From: Angelakisella massiliensis
Lineage (GTDB): Bacteria > Bacillota > Clostridia > Oscillospirales > Ruminococcaceae
Direction: 5' to 3'
Assembly (NCBI RefSeq): GCF_900104675.1
Contig: NZ_LT629945.1
Location: 1,540,756 to 1,604,755 of the forward strand
DNA length: 64,000 bases
The position numbers were made by a program, and so were the translations under genes. The notes below the pieces were generated by a model that saw only the letters and a program-made list of their open reading frames with translations, had not been told where the DNA came from and ran no database searches. The first letter of the stretch is position 1. Each line of letters starts with the position of its first letter. This document shows positions 40,633 to 50,499 of this stretch, piece after piece.

Positions 40633-42843
40633 ATGAAATGGAGAAAAATCCGCCGTTCACTTGCGTTTGGGCTTGCCTTTCTGCTGGTTTTTTCCGGCTG
40701 CGGAAAAGTGGAGGAAACCGGGGAACAGCCGGCGATGGGACGATATATTGAGGAAAAGGACCGAATGCCGGAAAATCTGGATCTGGTGCTGGGAATGGAT
40801 GTTTTGTCCGATGGCACCCAGGTTTTGGCGGCAATTGAACAGCAGCAGCTACGGCTGTTTGAGCGGGAAAAAGATGGTCAGTGGAGCTCCACCGTCACCC
40901 TGTCCCCGGAAGAATTTGGGGATTTGCAGCCGGAAAGCATCTGCTGGAATGACCAGGGAGAAGTTTTGGTGGTGGGAACGGTATATCCCATGGAGGACAG
41001 CGGAGAGACTTTTTCCGATGATGTTTCTTTGAAGCAGCCGGAGCTCAGAGGAATCTGGCTGGATTCATCGGGGCAGAAAACGGCACAATCCTTTGAGACT
41101 TCGGAAAGCCTCATCAGCGGCACATTCCGGCAGCTGGCAACAGGTCCCAAGGGGAATATCCTGGGAAGCGATTATACAGAGGTTTATCATTTTGACGGCA
41201 CCGGCGCATTGAAAAACCGGTGGAGTATGGAGCGGCAGGTGGAAGGCATTGCCGTTTGGGGAGATAAAGCCGCTGTAGCGCTGTCCAATGAGATTCGGCT
41301 CTATGATCTGAACACAGGGGAACAGGGAGAAGTTTTTCCCCTGCCGGAGGTACGCTCTTCTGAAGAGGAGTTTTTTATTTCCGGAGGGCTGTTCAAGGTG
41401 CTGCTGTCGGTTGGAGAGGACGGCGCGCTGTATGTTTGCAGCGCCCAGGGGATCTTCCGTATTGCCGGTGACGGTGCGCTCATTGAGCAGTTGGCCGATG
41501 GAAGCCTTACTTCATTGGGTGATCCGACGGCGCAGCTGGTGGATTTTATAGTGGATGGCGATGTCTTTCAGGTCATGCTCCTCAATTCCTCCAGCGAATA
41601 TCAGCTGCTGCAATACCGCTATGATCCTCAGACCGCCACCGTTCCAGCCAAGGAGCTGCGAATCTATGGCCTTACTGAAAACAGAACCATTCGTTTGGCC
41701 ATCAGCGAATATCAGCGGCAGAATCCCGACACCCAGGTGATTTATGAGACGGCAGGAGAGGATGTTTCCCTGTCCGATGCCATCCGCTCCCTCAATACCC
41801 GTCTGCTGGCTGGGGAGGGCCCCGACCTGCTGATGCTGGACGGCTTGCCGGTGGATTCCTATGTGGAAAAAGGGGTGCTGCTGGATCTGCGGGAGCTGGC
41901 AGAGAAGCGGACCGCCTCAGGGGAATGGCTGACTTCTGTTATAGAGGGAATGAAAGAGGAAAACGGGTCCCTTTATGCTCTGCCCGCCCGTTTTGGAGTG
42001 CCTATGGTGATAGGGGATGGGGATCTGCTGGAACAGGCGGAGGATCTGACTGCTTTGGAGCAGGCGGGAGAAGATTTGTCCAAGCGGTACCCCAATGCCA
42101 TGGTACTGTATGACTGCGGCGGCAGACAGCTGACACAGCTGTTCTTCCCCTGGTATCTGGCCCAGGGTTCCGGGGAGATCTCCCGGGAGGTCCTCACCGC
42201 CCTGCTGACCGATATGGAAGGGTGGCGGCAGCTGCAAAAGAAGGAAAATCCCGATCTCACTCCTGAGCTGTTGTTTGGAGCTCTGGCATGGCGTTTTAAT
42301 ACCGATATTCTGGCGATTGGCGACGTAGTTTCTCCCGAGGATCTGGCCATGGCGTGGCAGGCCCTCGGGGAGAAAGAGGGAGGCGTTTTCCTGCCCCTTC
42401 CCGCAGGTGGAAAAAAGCTGTTTACTCCCATGGTTCAGCTGGGCGTCAACGCTTCCGGCAAAGCTACGGAGGAAGCGCTGAACTTTGTGGAAACAGTCCT
42501 TTCCCTGCCGGTGCAGCAGGAGGACTTCCGTGAGGGCTTGCCAGTCAACCAGGAGGCATGGCAGACAATGACCGAAAAACTCAGCGCCAGAGAGCAGCTG
42601 GGAGGCTACGGCTTTACCGACGAGGGAGGGGAGACGAAAGTGATGATCATTGCCGCTCCCCGTCTGGAGCAGTGGGAAAGCTTCTGGTCACAGCTGCAAA
42701 CGCTGGATACCGCGGTACAAAAAGATCAGTTGGTGATGGAGCAGGTGACGGAGACGGCGGACCGCTTTTTCCAGGGAAGTGTTTCTCTGGAGGAAGGGGT
42801 AGAGGAACTGACGGCAAAGCTGAGTTTGATGGCTTCCGAATGA
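40633..42843 (+). CDS. Lipoprotein with propeller-like N-terminus and solute-binding domain (copy 1)
   Basis: This 736-residue lipoprotein has a lipobox FSGC (Cys23), then a conserved AMGRYIEEKDRMPENLD block. A beta-rich region (about residues 45-335) follows that looks like a seven-bladed propeller. A C-terminal type 1 solute-binding fold starts near residue 342 (LRIYGLTENRTIRLAISEYQRQNPD; GPDLLMLDGLPVDSYVEKG). AAGGGG is 7 bases before the ATG at 40633. It is paralogous to the protein at 43120. It probably captures a sugar or other ligand outside the cell for the two permeases encoded downstream, or senses it. Confidence 0.78.
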   Translation: MKWRKIRRSLAFGLAFLLVFSGCGKVEETGEQPAMGRYIEEKDRMPENLDLVLGMDVLSDGTQVLAAIEQQQLRLFEREKDGQWSSTVTLSPEEFGDLQPESICWNDQGEVLVVGTVYPMEDSGETFSDDVSLKQPELRGIWLDSSGQKTAQSFETSESLISGTFRQLATGPKGNILGSDYTEVYHFDGTGALKNRWSMERQVEGIAVWGDKAAVALSNEIRLYDLNTGEQGEVFPLPEVRSSEEEFFISGGLFKVLLSVGEDGALYVCSAQGIFRIAGDGALIEQLADGSLTSLGDPTAQLVDFIVDGDVFQVMLLNSSSEYQLLQYRYDPQTATVPAKELRIYGLTENRTIRLAISEYQRQNPDTQVIYETAGEDVSLSDAIRSLNTRLLAGEGPDLLMLDGLPVDSYVEKGVLLDLRELAEKRTASGEWLTSVIEGMKEENGSLYALPARFGVPMVIGDGDLLEQAEDLTALEQAGEDLSKRYPNAMVLYDCGGRQLTQLFFPWYLAQGSGEISREVLTALLTDMEGWRQLQKKENPDLTPELLFGALAWRFNTDILAIGDVVSPEDLAMAWQALGEKEGGVFLPLPAGGKKLFTPMVQLGVNASGKATEEALNFVETVLSLPVQQEDFREGLPVNQEAWQTMTEKLSAREQLGGYGFTDEGGETKVMIIAAPRLEQWESFWSQLQTLDTAVQKDQLVMEQVTETADRFFQGSVSLEEGVEELTAKLSLMASE

Positions 42844-43119
42844 CCGACTTCCAGAAAATTTAGAGGAAGCTTTTTTATGATGAAATTACCCTCCATGAAC
42901 AAGGTGGGAAATGGTTTTCCAAAGACGGTCGTGTGCCGTCTCTGAAAAAATGTTGGAGCGCCAACCAGAAGGGCGAAACAAAGGTTGCCGGGAGCCTAGG
43001 GCGAGAGCAGGCTGATGCCTGTCAAAAGGGAGGACGCATACAGCTCCTTTTTTCTCCCTGTCCGGCAATTTGTTCCATCGTCCGCTGAGGGTATCAACAC
43101 AGAAACAGGGGGAATTGGG

Positions 43120-45414
43120 ATGAAAAGATTCTGGAAGCGGGCGGCTGCGCTGATGATTTCCGGGATGTTGCTGTTAAGTACCGCCTGTACAGGCACTGAC
43201 GGGAGCAGCAGTTCTCAAACCGAAGGGCAAACTGCGGCCATGGGCCGGTATGTGGAAGAGGAGTATGGTTCCATTCCCGATGGGACGGAAACCATCGCGG
43301 GTCTCAAAAGCTTTTCCGACGGTTCCATGGAGATGCTTGTCAGCAAGACCGAAAATATGGTTCGGGGCCCCTGGTATCTGTACCGCTCCGAGGATGGAGG
43401 AGAAAGCTGGCAGCAGAAGGATCTGCCGTGGTTGTCCCAGTTGGATCAGGCCACGGTAATGGCAATGGACTGGACGCCGGACGGCGGCATCGCTGTGGCG
43501 TACAGTATTTATACCGATGAGCTGGTAGCCGCCATGGATGAGGCGGTCAGGAACCAGGACTTTGAAACCGCCCTTGCCCTCCAGCCGGAAACCAACTATA
43601 CCTGGTTCAGCGGCGACGGCAGCAGCAGGGAGATGCCATTGGACATTCCCCTGAGCAGCGATGGCCAGCCCGCCACCCCCCGGGATATCGCCGTTACCGA
43701 AGGCGGGGACATCATCTTTAATGACTATTTGACCCTCTACCAGATGGATTCCCAGACAGGTAAGGTGAAAAACACCTATCAGCCCACGGTGCAGCCCAAA
43801 GCCTTTCTGACCATGGGGGACCAACTGGCAATGGTGGAGGAAAATCGCATCCATTTCTTTGATCTGAATACCGGCGAGCGGCTGGAAACGGTGGAAATTC
43901 CCTCCGGGGATGGTTCCGGCATTCTGGCGGCGGATGAGCAGGCTCTTTACTACTGTGATTCCACCGGCATTTACCGCCTGGTCAACGGCGGCGGTGTGCT
44001 GGAGCTGGTGGTGGACGGCTCCCTCACCTCCCTGAATATGCCCTCGATCAACTGTTTTGCCCTGATTCCCCAGGAGGGAGAAAACTTTCTGGGCTTTTTC
44101 AGCGGTGATGGTTATTCCACCCTCCGTTACCGGTATGATGAGACCATCCCCACCGTGCCTTCCACTCAGCTGCGGGTCTACAGCCTGGAGGACAACGACA
44201 CCATTCGGGAGACGATGGCTTTGTTCCAGCGGCGGCATCCTGATGTGCAGGTTTCCTTTGAGGTGGGGCTGCCGGAAGACGGTTCCATCACCACTTCCGA
44301 CGCCCTTCGGGGACTGAGCACCCAGCTGCTGGCAGGTCAGGGGCCGGATATTCTGGTGTTGGATGGAATGCCGGTGGATTCTTATATTGAAAAGCAGGTA
44401 TTGCTGGAACTGAGCGACGGTCTTTCCCAGCAGATCTCCTCCGGCGAACTGCTGGAAAATATCGTTGCCGGCAGCCGGGAAGCAGACGGCAGCCTTTACG
44501 CCATTCCTGCCCGGTTCCAGGTGCCCCTGGCTCTGGCGGATTCCCAAACGGCGGAGAAGCTGACAAACCTGGAAGCCCTGGCGGAATATCAGGCCCAGGA
44601 AATCCGGAGCCTGCCGCAGATGGCCGACTTCCAGGGCAATCCCATGGAACCCCATCCCAATGCCCTGATTCGTACCTTTTATCCTGTTTGCGCTCCTTAC
44701 TGGTTTGGACAGGACGGCTCAGTGAACCTGGAGCAAATTTCCCTGTTCCTGGAAAGCCTCAAAAAGATCACTGACGCCACAGGCCGCACCGATTGGGGAG
44801 AATATACTTCCATGTGGGGGGCTGGCGACTATGACCTGTCCTTCGCCGCGGTTTACTGGAATTTCGGCTATATCCCCATGGCTTACGGCATTTCCAATAC
44901 TTTTGATGATATCGCTCCCTGCGAGGAGGCCATTTCTCAGAAGGGAGACGGCAAACTGTTCCTGCTGCCGGGACAGGGAGAGCCGGTGTTTATCCCCTCC
45001 ACCCTCCTGGGGGTGAGCGCTGGCAGCGCCCATCAGGAACTGGCCCTGGAATTTGTGCAGCTGGCCCTTTCGGATCAGGTGCAGAGTCACAATTTCGGAG
45101 GCGGCTATGCAGTCAACGCCGCCGCGTTCCAACAAAGCGCTCAAAACCCCTATCCGCCCACCGACGACGGCATGACCTATGGAGCCGTTGCTGCTGATGG
45201 TTCCTACCAGTACTTCCAGGTGATCTGGCCGGATGAGGACTATATGGAGCAGGTAAAGGAAATGATCCGGGGTGTGGATACCGCCTCCCGGGTGGACCTG
45301 ACCGCCCGGCAGATCGTTCTGGATGAATCCTGGGAGTATTTCCGGGGCAACCGCACTTTGGAGGATACCGTCACCGCCATTGGGGAAAAGCTGCGGCTGT
45401 ACCTGACGGAATAA
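43120..45414 (+). CDS. Lipoprotein with BNR propeller and solute-binding domain (copy 2)
   Basis: This 764-residue lipoprotein is a paralog of the protein at 40633. It has a lipobox STAC (Cys23) and AMGRYVEEEYGSIPDGTE directly after the linker. An Asp-box SEDGGESW (about residue 89) marks a sialidase-type propeller. A solute-binding domain starts at about 350 (LRVYSLEDNDTIRETMALFQRRHPD; GPDILVLDGMPVDSYIEKQ). The first eight bases of its ribosome site are GGGGGAAT. Two such fusions in tandem suggest two related ligands or a heteromeric receptor. Confidence 0.78.
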   Translation: MKRFWKRAAALMISGMLLLSTACTGTDGSSSSQTEGQTAAMGRYVEEEYGSIPDGTETIAGLKSFSDGSMEMLVSKTENMVRGPWYLYRSEDGGESWQQKDLPWLSQLDQATVMAMDWTPDGGIAVAYSIYTDELVAAMDEAVRNQDFETALALQPETNYTWFSGDGSSREMPLDIPLSSDGQPATPRDIAVTEGGDIIFNDYLTLYQMDSQTGKVKNTYQPTVQPKAFLTMGDQLAMVEENRIHFFDLNTGERLETVEIPSGDGSGILAADEQALYYCDSTGIYRLVNGGGVLELVVDGSLTSLNMPSINCFALIPQEGENFLGFFSGDGYSTLRYRYDETIPTVPSTQLRVYSLEDNDTIRETMALFQRRHPDVQVSFEVGLPEDGSITTSDALRGLSTQLLAGQGPDILVLDGMPVDSYIEKQVLLELSDGLSQQISSGELLENIVAGSREADGSLYAIPARFQVPLALADSQTAEKLTNLEALAEYQAQEIRSLPQMADFQGNPMEPHPNALIRTFYPVCAPYWFGQDGSVNLEQISLFLESLKKITDATGRTDWGEYTSMWGAGDYDLSFAAVYWNFGYIPMAYGISNTFDDIAPCEEAISQKGDGKLFLLPGQGEPVFIPSTLLGVSAGSAHQELALEFVQLALSDQVQSHNFGGGYAVNAAAFQQSAQNPYPPTDDGMTYGAVAADGSYQYFQVIWPDEDYMEQVKEMIRGVDTASRVDLTARQIVLDESWEYFRGNRTLEDTVTAIGEKLRLYLTE

Positions 45415-45489
45415 GGAGGATTTTTAAGTTCCTCATCCATCAGGTGGACCGTTCCCAGGCAGGCTTTGACAGTCAGGGAAGGGAAAACA

Positions 45490-46368
45490 ATGTTTCAGAA
45501 AGGGGGAGGGCCCGTGGGCTTCAAAAAGAAAGACGGCTTGGCGGGCCTTCTGTTTCTCCTTCCCAGCCTGGCTGGGGTGCTGGTGTTTGTGCTCCTTCCC
45601 TTTGGGGATGTGGTCCGCCGCTCCTTTCAGGAGGCTATGAGCGGCGCTTTTGTGGGGCTGCGGAATTATCAGATGGTGTTGTCCAACGGGGCCTTTCAGC
45701 TGGCGGCAGGCAATACCCTGCGCTTTATGGGGGTGTGTATGCCCCTGCTGATTTTGCTGTCACTGCTGGTGGCGGTGCTGCTCCACAGCCGGATGGAGCG
45801 GGCGGGAATGCTGAAAATCACCTTCCTGCTGCCCATGGCCATTCCTGTGGCGTCGGTGGTGCTGCTGTGGCGGGCTGTCTTTCATCGGGATGGTTTTCTC
45901 AGCCTGCTGGCGGAGGCCCTGGGGGGACAGCGGGTGGACTGGATGAACAGCCACTGGGCTTTCTGGGTGCTGGTGTTCAGCTATATCTGGAAGAACCTGG
46001 GCTATGATATGGTGCTGTGGCTGGCAGGGCTTTCCGGTATTCCCTCCACCGTTTACGAAGCGGCACAGGTGGACGGGGCGGGGCCAATGACCATCTTCCG
46101 GCGGATCACCCTGCCGGGGCTGCTCCCTTCCCTGTACACCATTACCGTTCTGTCCTTTCTCAATTCTTTCAAGGTGTTTCGGGAGGCCTATCTGGTGGCG
46201 GGGGATTATCCCCACACCAGTATGTACCTGCTCCAACACCTGTTTAACAACTGGTTCCGGGAGCTGTCCATGGATAAGCTGGCGGCAGCGGCGGTGCTGG
46301 TGGCGGCGGTGATCCTGGTGCTGATTTTACTGCTGCGCCGGGCCTGGGACGAGGGGGAGGAAGGATAA
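45490..46368 (+). CDS. ABC transporter permease, UgpA/MalF-like
   Basis: This protein of about 292 residues has six membrane helices and the cytoplasmic EAA loop EAAQVDGAGPMTIFRRITLPGL (about residue 185) that contacts the ATPase. This is the first permease of a carbohydrate-type importer (CUT1). An ATG at 45490 follows GGAAGGG; a GTG at 45514 after GGGGGAGG is an alternative start. No ATPase gene is near, so it must use one encoded elsewhere, as many CUT1 systems share MsmK-type ATPases. Confidence 0.88.
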   Translation: MFQKGGGPVGFKKKDGLAGLLFLLPSLAGVLVFVLLPFGDVVRRSFQEAMSGAFVGLRNYQMVLSNGAFQLAAGNTLRFMGVCMPLLILLSLLVAVLLHSRMERAGMLKITFLLPMAIPVASVVLLWRAVFHRDGFLSLLAEALGGQRVDWMNSHWAFWVLVFSYIWKNLGYDMVLWLAGLSGIPSTVYEAAQVDGAGPMTIFRRITLPGLLPSLYTITVLSFLNSFKVFREAYLVAGDYPHTSMYLLQHLFNNWFRELSMDKLAAAAVLVAAVILVLILLLRRAWDEGEEG

Positions 46369-46746
46369 AGGACCAGGGATTATCTGGAAAGTCGAAAATT
46401 CCATCTTTTCTATAGAAATCGGTGTCCAAAAGTCTGGGTATCCCAAAGGATGCTTTCGCTTTTTCCTTGCATCCCCCCACTTCCGGGGGGAATTCTGTGT
46501 GTTTTTTGTTTTCAGAAACGCCTTGCGCTCTGAAATGAAGAGAAAAGTGCTGCTGTAAAGCGCAAGTGTATGAAAAAACGGTTTCGGAAAATCAGTGGGT
46601 GTTCAGCCCCTGCCCTCCGGGGCAGAAAAAGGGGCATTACCGGTGGTTTGGGCATCAGACGGCAGCAGGCCCAGAAGGGCGACACACCTTTAAAGTATGC
46701 CCGGTTTTGGGATACAGCCAAAAAGTATTTCCGGGAGGTGAAGCGC
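46369..46746. other. Noncoding gap between the two permease genes
   Basis: CUT1 permease genes normally abut, but 378 bases separate these. An inverted repeat CCCCCAC-TTC-CGGGGG-like hairpin lies near 46475. A frame from 46570 in phase with the next permease is open, but its 59-residue extension is basic and lacks a ribosome site. The gap may hold an inserted sequence or an internal regulatory site. Confidence 0.45.
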
Positions 46747-47589
46747 GTGAAAAAATCTCTGTTACCCCTTGTTTTTCCCGGAATACTGGCGCTGTTTGTC
46801 TGGCTGCCACTGGTCTTTCTGATTTCCGGGTCGCTGATGGGCAGCGAAGAGCTGACAGAAAATCTGGCCCCCGTCCTGGGCAGCGCCGCCGGTCAGGTGC
46901 AGTGGACGCTGCTGCCCCGCTATCCCACCCTGCGCCCTTATGTGGAGCTGCTGCTGGACAGTCCGGAATTCTTTGTCATGTTTTGGAACTCGGTGAAGAT
47001 CACCGCTCTCACTCTTTTGGGGCAGCTGGCGGTAGGGGCTCCCGCCGCATGGGGCTTTGCCTGGTTCCGCTTTCCCGGTAAAAAGCTGCTGCTGACGCTG
47101 TACATCGTGCTGATGCTCATGCCTTTTCAGGTGACCATGGTTTCCAGCTATCTGGTGCTGAACGGCCTCTCCCTGCTGGATACCCATTGGGCGGTGATTC
47201 TGCCGGGTGTTTTTTCCACCTTCCCGGTTTTTATCATGACCCGGTTCTTTCAGGGCATCCCCAAAGGGGTGCTGGAATCGGCGGCTTTGGATGGGGCAGG
47301 GCATCTGCGGATTTTTTTCACCATGGGTCTGCCCCTGGGAGCGCCGGGGGTGATGTCCGCCATGGTGCTGAGTTTTCTGGAATGCTGGAACCTCATTGAA
47401 CAGCCCATGACTTTCCTCACAACCCCCAGTCTGTGGCCCCTGTCTCTGTATCTGCCCAATATCGGTCCCGGACAGGCGGGGCTTGCCCTGGCAGCATCGG
47501 TGGCGACGCTGGTTCCCGCAGTGCTGGTGTTTCTGTGGGGACAAAAGGACCTGGAGCGGGGGATTATCGCCGCCAGTGTAAAGGAATGA
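46747..47589 (+). CDS. ABC transporter permease, UgpE/MalG-like
   Basis: This 280-residue protein has six membrane helices and the EAA-type loop ESAALDGAGHLRIFFTMGLPLGAP (about residue 180). GGGAGGTG is 6 bases before the GTG at 46747, which gives the usual length for the second CUT1 permease; an ATG at 46570 would add an unlikely basic tail. It pairs with the permease at 45490. Confidence 0.88.
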   Translation: MKKSLLPLVFPGILALFVWLPLVFLISGSLMGSEELTENLAPVLGSAAGQVQWTLLPRYPTLRPYVELLLDSPEFFVMFWNSVKITALTLLGQLAVGAPAAWGFAWFRFPGKKLLLTLYIVLMLMPFQVTMVSSYLVLNGLSLLDTHWAVILPGVFSTFPVFIMTRFFQGIPKGVLESAALDGAGHLRIFFTMGLPLGAPGVMSAMVLSFLECWNLIEQPMTFLTTPSLWPLSLYLPNIGPGQAGLALAASVATLVPAVLVFLWGQKDLERGIIAASVKE

Positions 47590-47593
47590 GAAG

Positions 47594-49054
47594 ATGATGA
47601 AGCTGACACAACTGATTTTTTGGAGGCCTTCCGATGAGCCTCGTCCCTTGTCTGAGCGAGCTCCCCGGCTGCTGGCGGGATTTCTGGCGGTGATGGTTCT
47701 GTGTACCCTCCTGTCAAGGGGCGCGGATTCCCTGACGGTACCCAAGGTGACGGTGGAAAATCCGGTGAGCGCCGCCATTACCCATACCACCCGTCTGGAC
47801 GGCACTCTGGAGCCTCAGCGAGAGACCCTGGTGGTGACAGTGTCGGGGATTTTGGTGGACAGCATCCAGGCCCAGCCGGGCAGCCAGGTGGAGGAGGGGG
47901 ACCCCTTGTTCACCTTCAATCAGGATTCTTTAGAGAAGGCTCTGCTGCGGCAAAGGACGCAGCTGCAAAAACTGCGGCTGGAATGGGAGGGGCTGAAAAA
48001 CGCCGCTTCTTTGGAGGATAAACAAAAGGCCCTGGCCTATGACCGGGCGTATGAGGACTATTCCGATGCCTTTGACCGCTCCTATGACAGCCTGGAGGAT
48101 GCCAGAAAAACCCGGAAGGAAGCCCTGGTGGCTCTGCGGGAGTATTATCAGCAGCACCAGGCGGTTATTGACCGGTGGACAGGGGGAACGCTGCCTCCGG
48201 GAACCAGCCTTCCTCCGGAAACGGATGAGGAGACCAGGGAGATCTTAAGTCGCTACTACGCCCTGAAGGGGGAGTATGAAGCGGCGGATGAAGCTTATGA
48301 AGGAGCCCAGGACAGCCGCCGGGATGCCTGGAAAGCGGCTCAGCGAGCTTTGGAGGATGCCCAATTGGCCCTAGACTATAACGACAGCGCCCGACAGGGG
48401 GAAATTGCAGCCCTCAGCTGTGTGCTGGAAGAGGAGAGCCTCCGGGAGCTGGAGACCCTTTTGAACGAAGGCGGTGTGGTGACGGCGCCGGAGAGGGGCG
48501 TGGTATCCCAGATGCTGGTGACACCTGGGCAGGCCACCACCGAAGCGGCCGCAGCCATGGTGGCGGGGGAGGAGAGCGGCTTTCTCTTTACAGCCCAGTT
48601 GACCCAGGAGCAGCTGGAATATGTGGCCCTGGGAGATGAGGCCACCATCACTTTACCGGGGAATCGTTCTGTTAAGACCCAGGTAGTCGGGCTGCAAAAT
48701 GTGGAGGATGGGCAAGGGATGATGACACGTCTTACCGCAGTGGTTCCCCAGGACAGCGGAACCCTGGGGGCCAGAGGAACGGTGGAAATCACCAGAAAAA
48801 CCGGCAGCTATAATCTGTGCGTACCGGTGTCCGCTCTCCACAGCGATGGCAGCAAAAAGTACCTGCTGGTGTTGGAGGAACAGGAAACGGTGTTGGGCGC
48901 CCAGCTGACGGCCAGACGGGTGGACGTTCAGGTGGAGGACCAGAATGAGACCCGGGCCGCTGTTGCCGGAGCACTTTCCCGGGAAGACCGGGTGATCGTG
49001 GATACCAGCAAAACAGTGCGGGAGGGCGACCGGGTGCGCCTGATGGCATCATGA
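47594..49054 (+). CDS. HlyD/MacA-like membrane fusion (adaptor) protein
   Basis: This 486-residue protein has one N-terminal membrane helix (about 27-44), a lipoyl-like half-motif (VVTVSGILVDSIQAQPGSQVEEGDPLFTF), a long coiled-coil hairpin (about 115-280), the second lipoyl half (VVTAPERGVVSQMLVTPGQ) and beta-barrel domains. This is the layout of adaptor proteins for MacB-type or RND pumps; in Gram-positives they bridge to extracellular partners. It overlaps the next gene by ATGA and starts 4 bases after the permease stop. Confidence 0.83.
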   Translation: MMKLTQLIFWRPSDEPRPLSERAPRLLAGFLAVMVLCTLLSRGADSLTVPKVTVENPVSAAITHTTRLDGTLEPQRETLVVTVSGILVDSIQAQPGSQVEEGDPLFTFNQDSLEKALLRQRTQLQKLRLEWEGLKNAASLEDKQKALAYDRAYEDYSDAFDRSYDSLEDARKTRKEALVALREYYQQHQAVIDRWTGGTLPPGTSLPPETDEETREILSRYYALKGEYEAADEAYEGAQDSRRDAWKAAQRALEDAQLALDYNDSARQGEIAALSCVLEEESLRELETLLNEGGVVTAPERGVVSQMLVTPGQATTEAAAAMVAGEESGFLFTAQLTQEQLEYVALGDEATITLPGNRSVKTQVVGLQNVEDGQGMMTRLTAVVPQDSGTLGARGTVEITRKTGSYNLCVPVSALHSDGSKKYLLVLEEQETVLGAQLTARRVDVQVEDQNETRAAVAGALSREDRVIVDTSKTVREGDRVRLMAS

Positions 49055-50259
49055 GGGCCGCAGGCAGAAGCTGGGGGCTGATGCTGACCGCCCTGGCTCT
49101 GGTTTGCTGGGCCTTGGCCCTGGGGGAGAGGGAACGTCTCGCCTTTCCAGGAGGGATGACCGCTATTCTTCCTTCCCCCATGACTGTGGCGGAAGCAAAG
49201 AGCATTCAGGCGGCGGAGGAGCGCACCCAGCAGCCCACGGCAGTGGTCCCTTGGTGCCAGCAGGAGGGTATTTGGATAGAAAGCGGGGAACTGGACCGTT
49301 CCGCACTGGTCAGCGTCCTCACCCTGGGGGGAGATTCCCGGCTTGTGCTGCCGGTGGCGGCGGTACTGCCCCAGGAGGACCTGACCGGCTGCCTGGTGGA
49401 CCGGCGTACCGCCCAGGCCCTTTTTGGGGATGACGCTCCCATCGGGGGAACCATAACCCTGGAAAACCGGGTGTATCAGGTACGGGGTGTTTTTGACGCT
49501 CCGGTGCAGGTATTGGTCCGCCAGGGGGACGGGGAATGGACCGGCGGGTTTGACCGCCTCAGTCTGTCTCTCCCCGCTGGAAAAGAGGCGGAGGCTTATG
49601 GGGAAAGCTTTGCTTTGCGTCATGGTTTGAGCTTTTCTGTCAGCTTTTCCACCGGGATCTGGCTGGGGCTGGCCGGTATCGGCACAAGACTGCTGCCCTT
49701 TATGCTGCTGTGGTTTCTTCTGCGGGAAAGCATGGGGCGGCGAAAAGGGTTTCGGACTTATCCGGTGCTTTCAGCGCTGGTGTTACTGGGGATTGTGGCC
49801 GCTGCTGTTTTGTTCTGGATGCTGATGGGGCTGGGTTTTACCGTCCCTCCCTCTATGATTCCCGCCAGATGGTCGGATTTTGAGTTCTGGGGAGAACGCC
49901 TGGGGGAGATTCGCCGGTGGCTCTGGGAGCTTTTGCTGATGAAGAAAAATGTCCCGGAGGCCCTGGGCCTTTTTCGTGCCCTCCGAAGCTGGGGCTGGTC
50001 CCTGGGGGCGCTGGCCCTGTGGCTTCAAGCCCGGAAGCTGCTGCCACTGGACCGGCTGGAGGATTTGCTGTTTCTTTTGCTAGCAGGCGGCGTGGGGGCT
50101 TTTGCCGGAGAACTGCTGGCGGGAGGGGTGGAAATCGCCGCCCTGTGGCTGCTGCCTGGCTGCTGGGGTGGATGGCTTCTGATGCTGCGATGGACAAAAA
50201 AAGTGCTTCACCACGGCGATAATGACCAGTCTGACCAGTGGCTTGACAGATGCCTATAG
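49051..50259 (+). CDS. MacB-like ABC permease protein
   Basis: This 402-residue protein has an N-terminal helix, then an extracellular domain of about 190 residues containing LVDRRTAQALFGDDAPIGGTITL and VYQVRGVFD, a MacB periplasmic-core pattern, and then a group of C-terminal helices. FtsX-like permeases of this kind need a cytoplasmic ATPase, which is missing here. The last 100 residues are hydrophobic in an unusual pattern, so the membrane part may be divergent. It is coupled to the adaptor gene and ends the operon. Confidence 0.68.
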   Translation: MRAAGRSWGLMLTALALVCWALALGERERLAFPGGMTAILPSPMTVAEAKSIQAAEERTQQPTAVVPWCQQEGIWIESGELDRSALVSVLTLGGDSRLVLPVAAVLPQEDLTGCLVDRRTAQALFGDDAPIGGTITLENRVYQVRGVFDAPVQVLVRQGDGEWTGGFDRLSLSLPAGKEAEAYGESFALRHGLSFSVSFSTGIWLGLAGIGTRLLPFMLLWFLLRESMGRRKGFRTYPVLSALVLLGIVAAAVLFWMLMGLGFTVPPSMIPARWSDFEFWGERLGEIRRWLWELLLMKKNVPEALGLFRALRSWGWSLGALALWLQARKLLPLDRLEDLLFLLLAGGVGAFAGELLAGGVEIAALWLLPGCWGGWLLMLRWTKKVLHHGDNDQSDQWLDRCL

Positions 50260-50422
50260 CGGCTGGTATTGTGATGCGCATGAAAGGGAAACGAATTTTA
50301 TAAGCGTGCTCCAAAGGTGTGGCACACACCCAGGGAGAGCTGTGTTTTCCTGCGTACGCCGCTGGCCTGAAACCAGTGGTATCCCCTGGATTTCCCCCAC
50401 GATAGGAACAGAGGATGAGATG

Positions 50423-50463
50423 AAAACAGGCCGTAAATCCTTTCCTAAGGATTCACGGCCTGT
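50423..50463. terminator. Bidirectional terminator
   Basis: ACAGGCCGT-A-AATCCTT, loop TCCT, AAGGATT-C-ACGGCCTGT; followed by TTTTC on the minus strand. It separates the permease operon from the converging lipoprotein gene. Confidence 0.85.
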
Positions 50464-50499
50464 TAAGCTTTGCTGAAATGCGATTTGTTTGAAAAAAGC

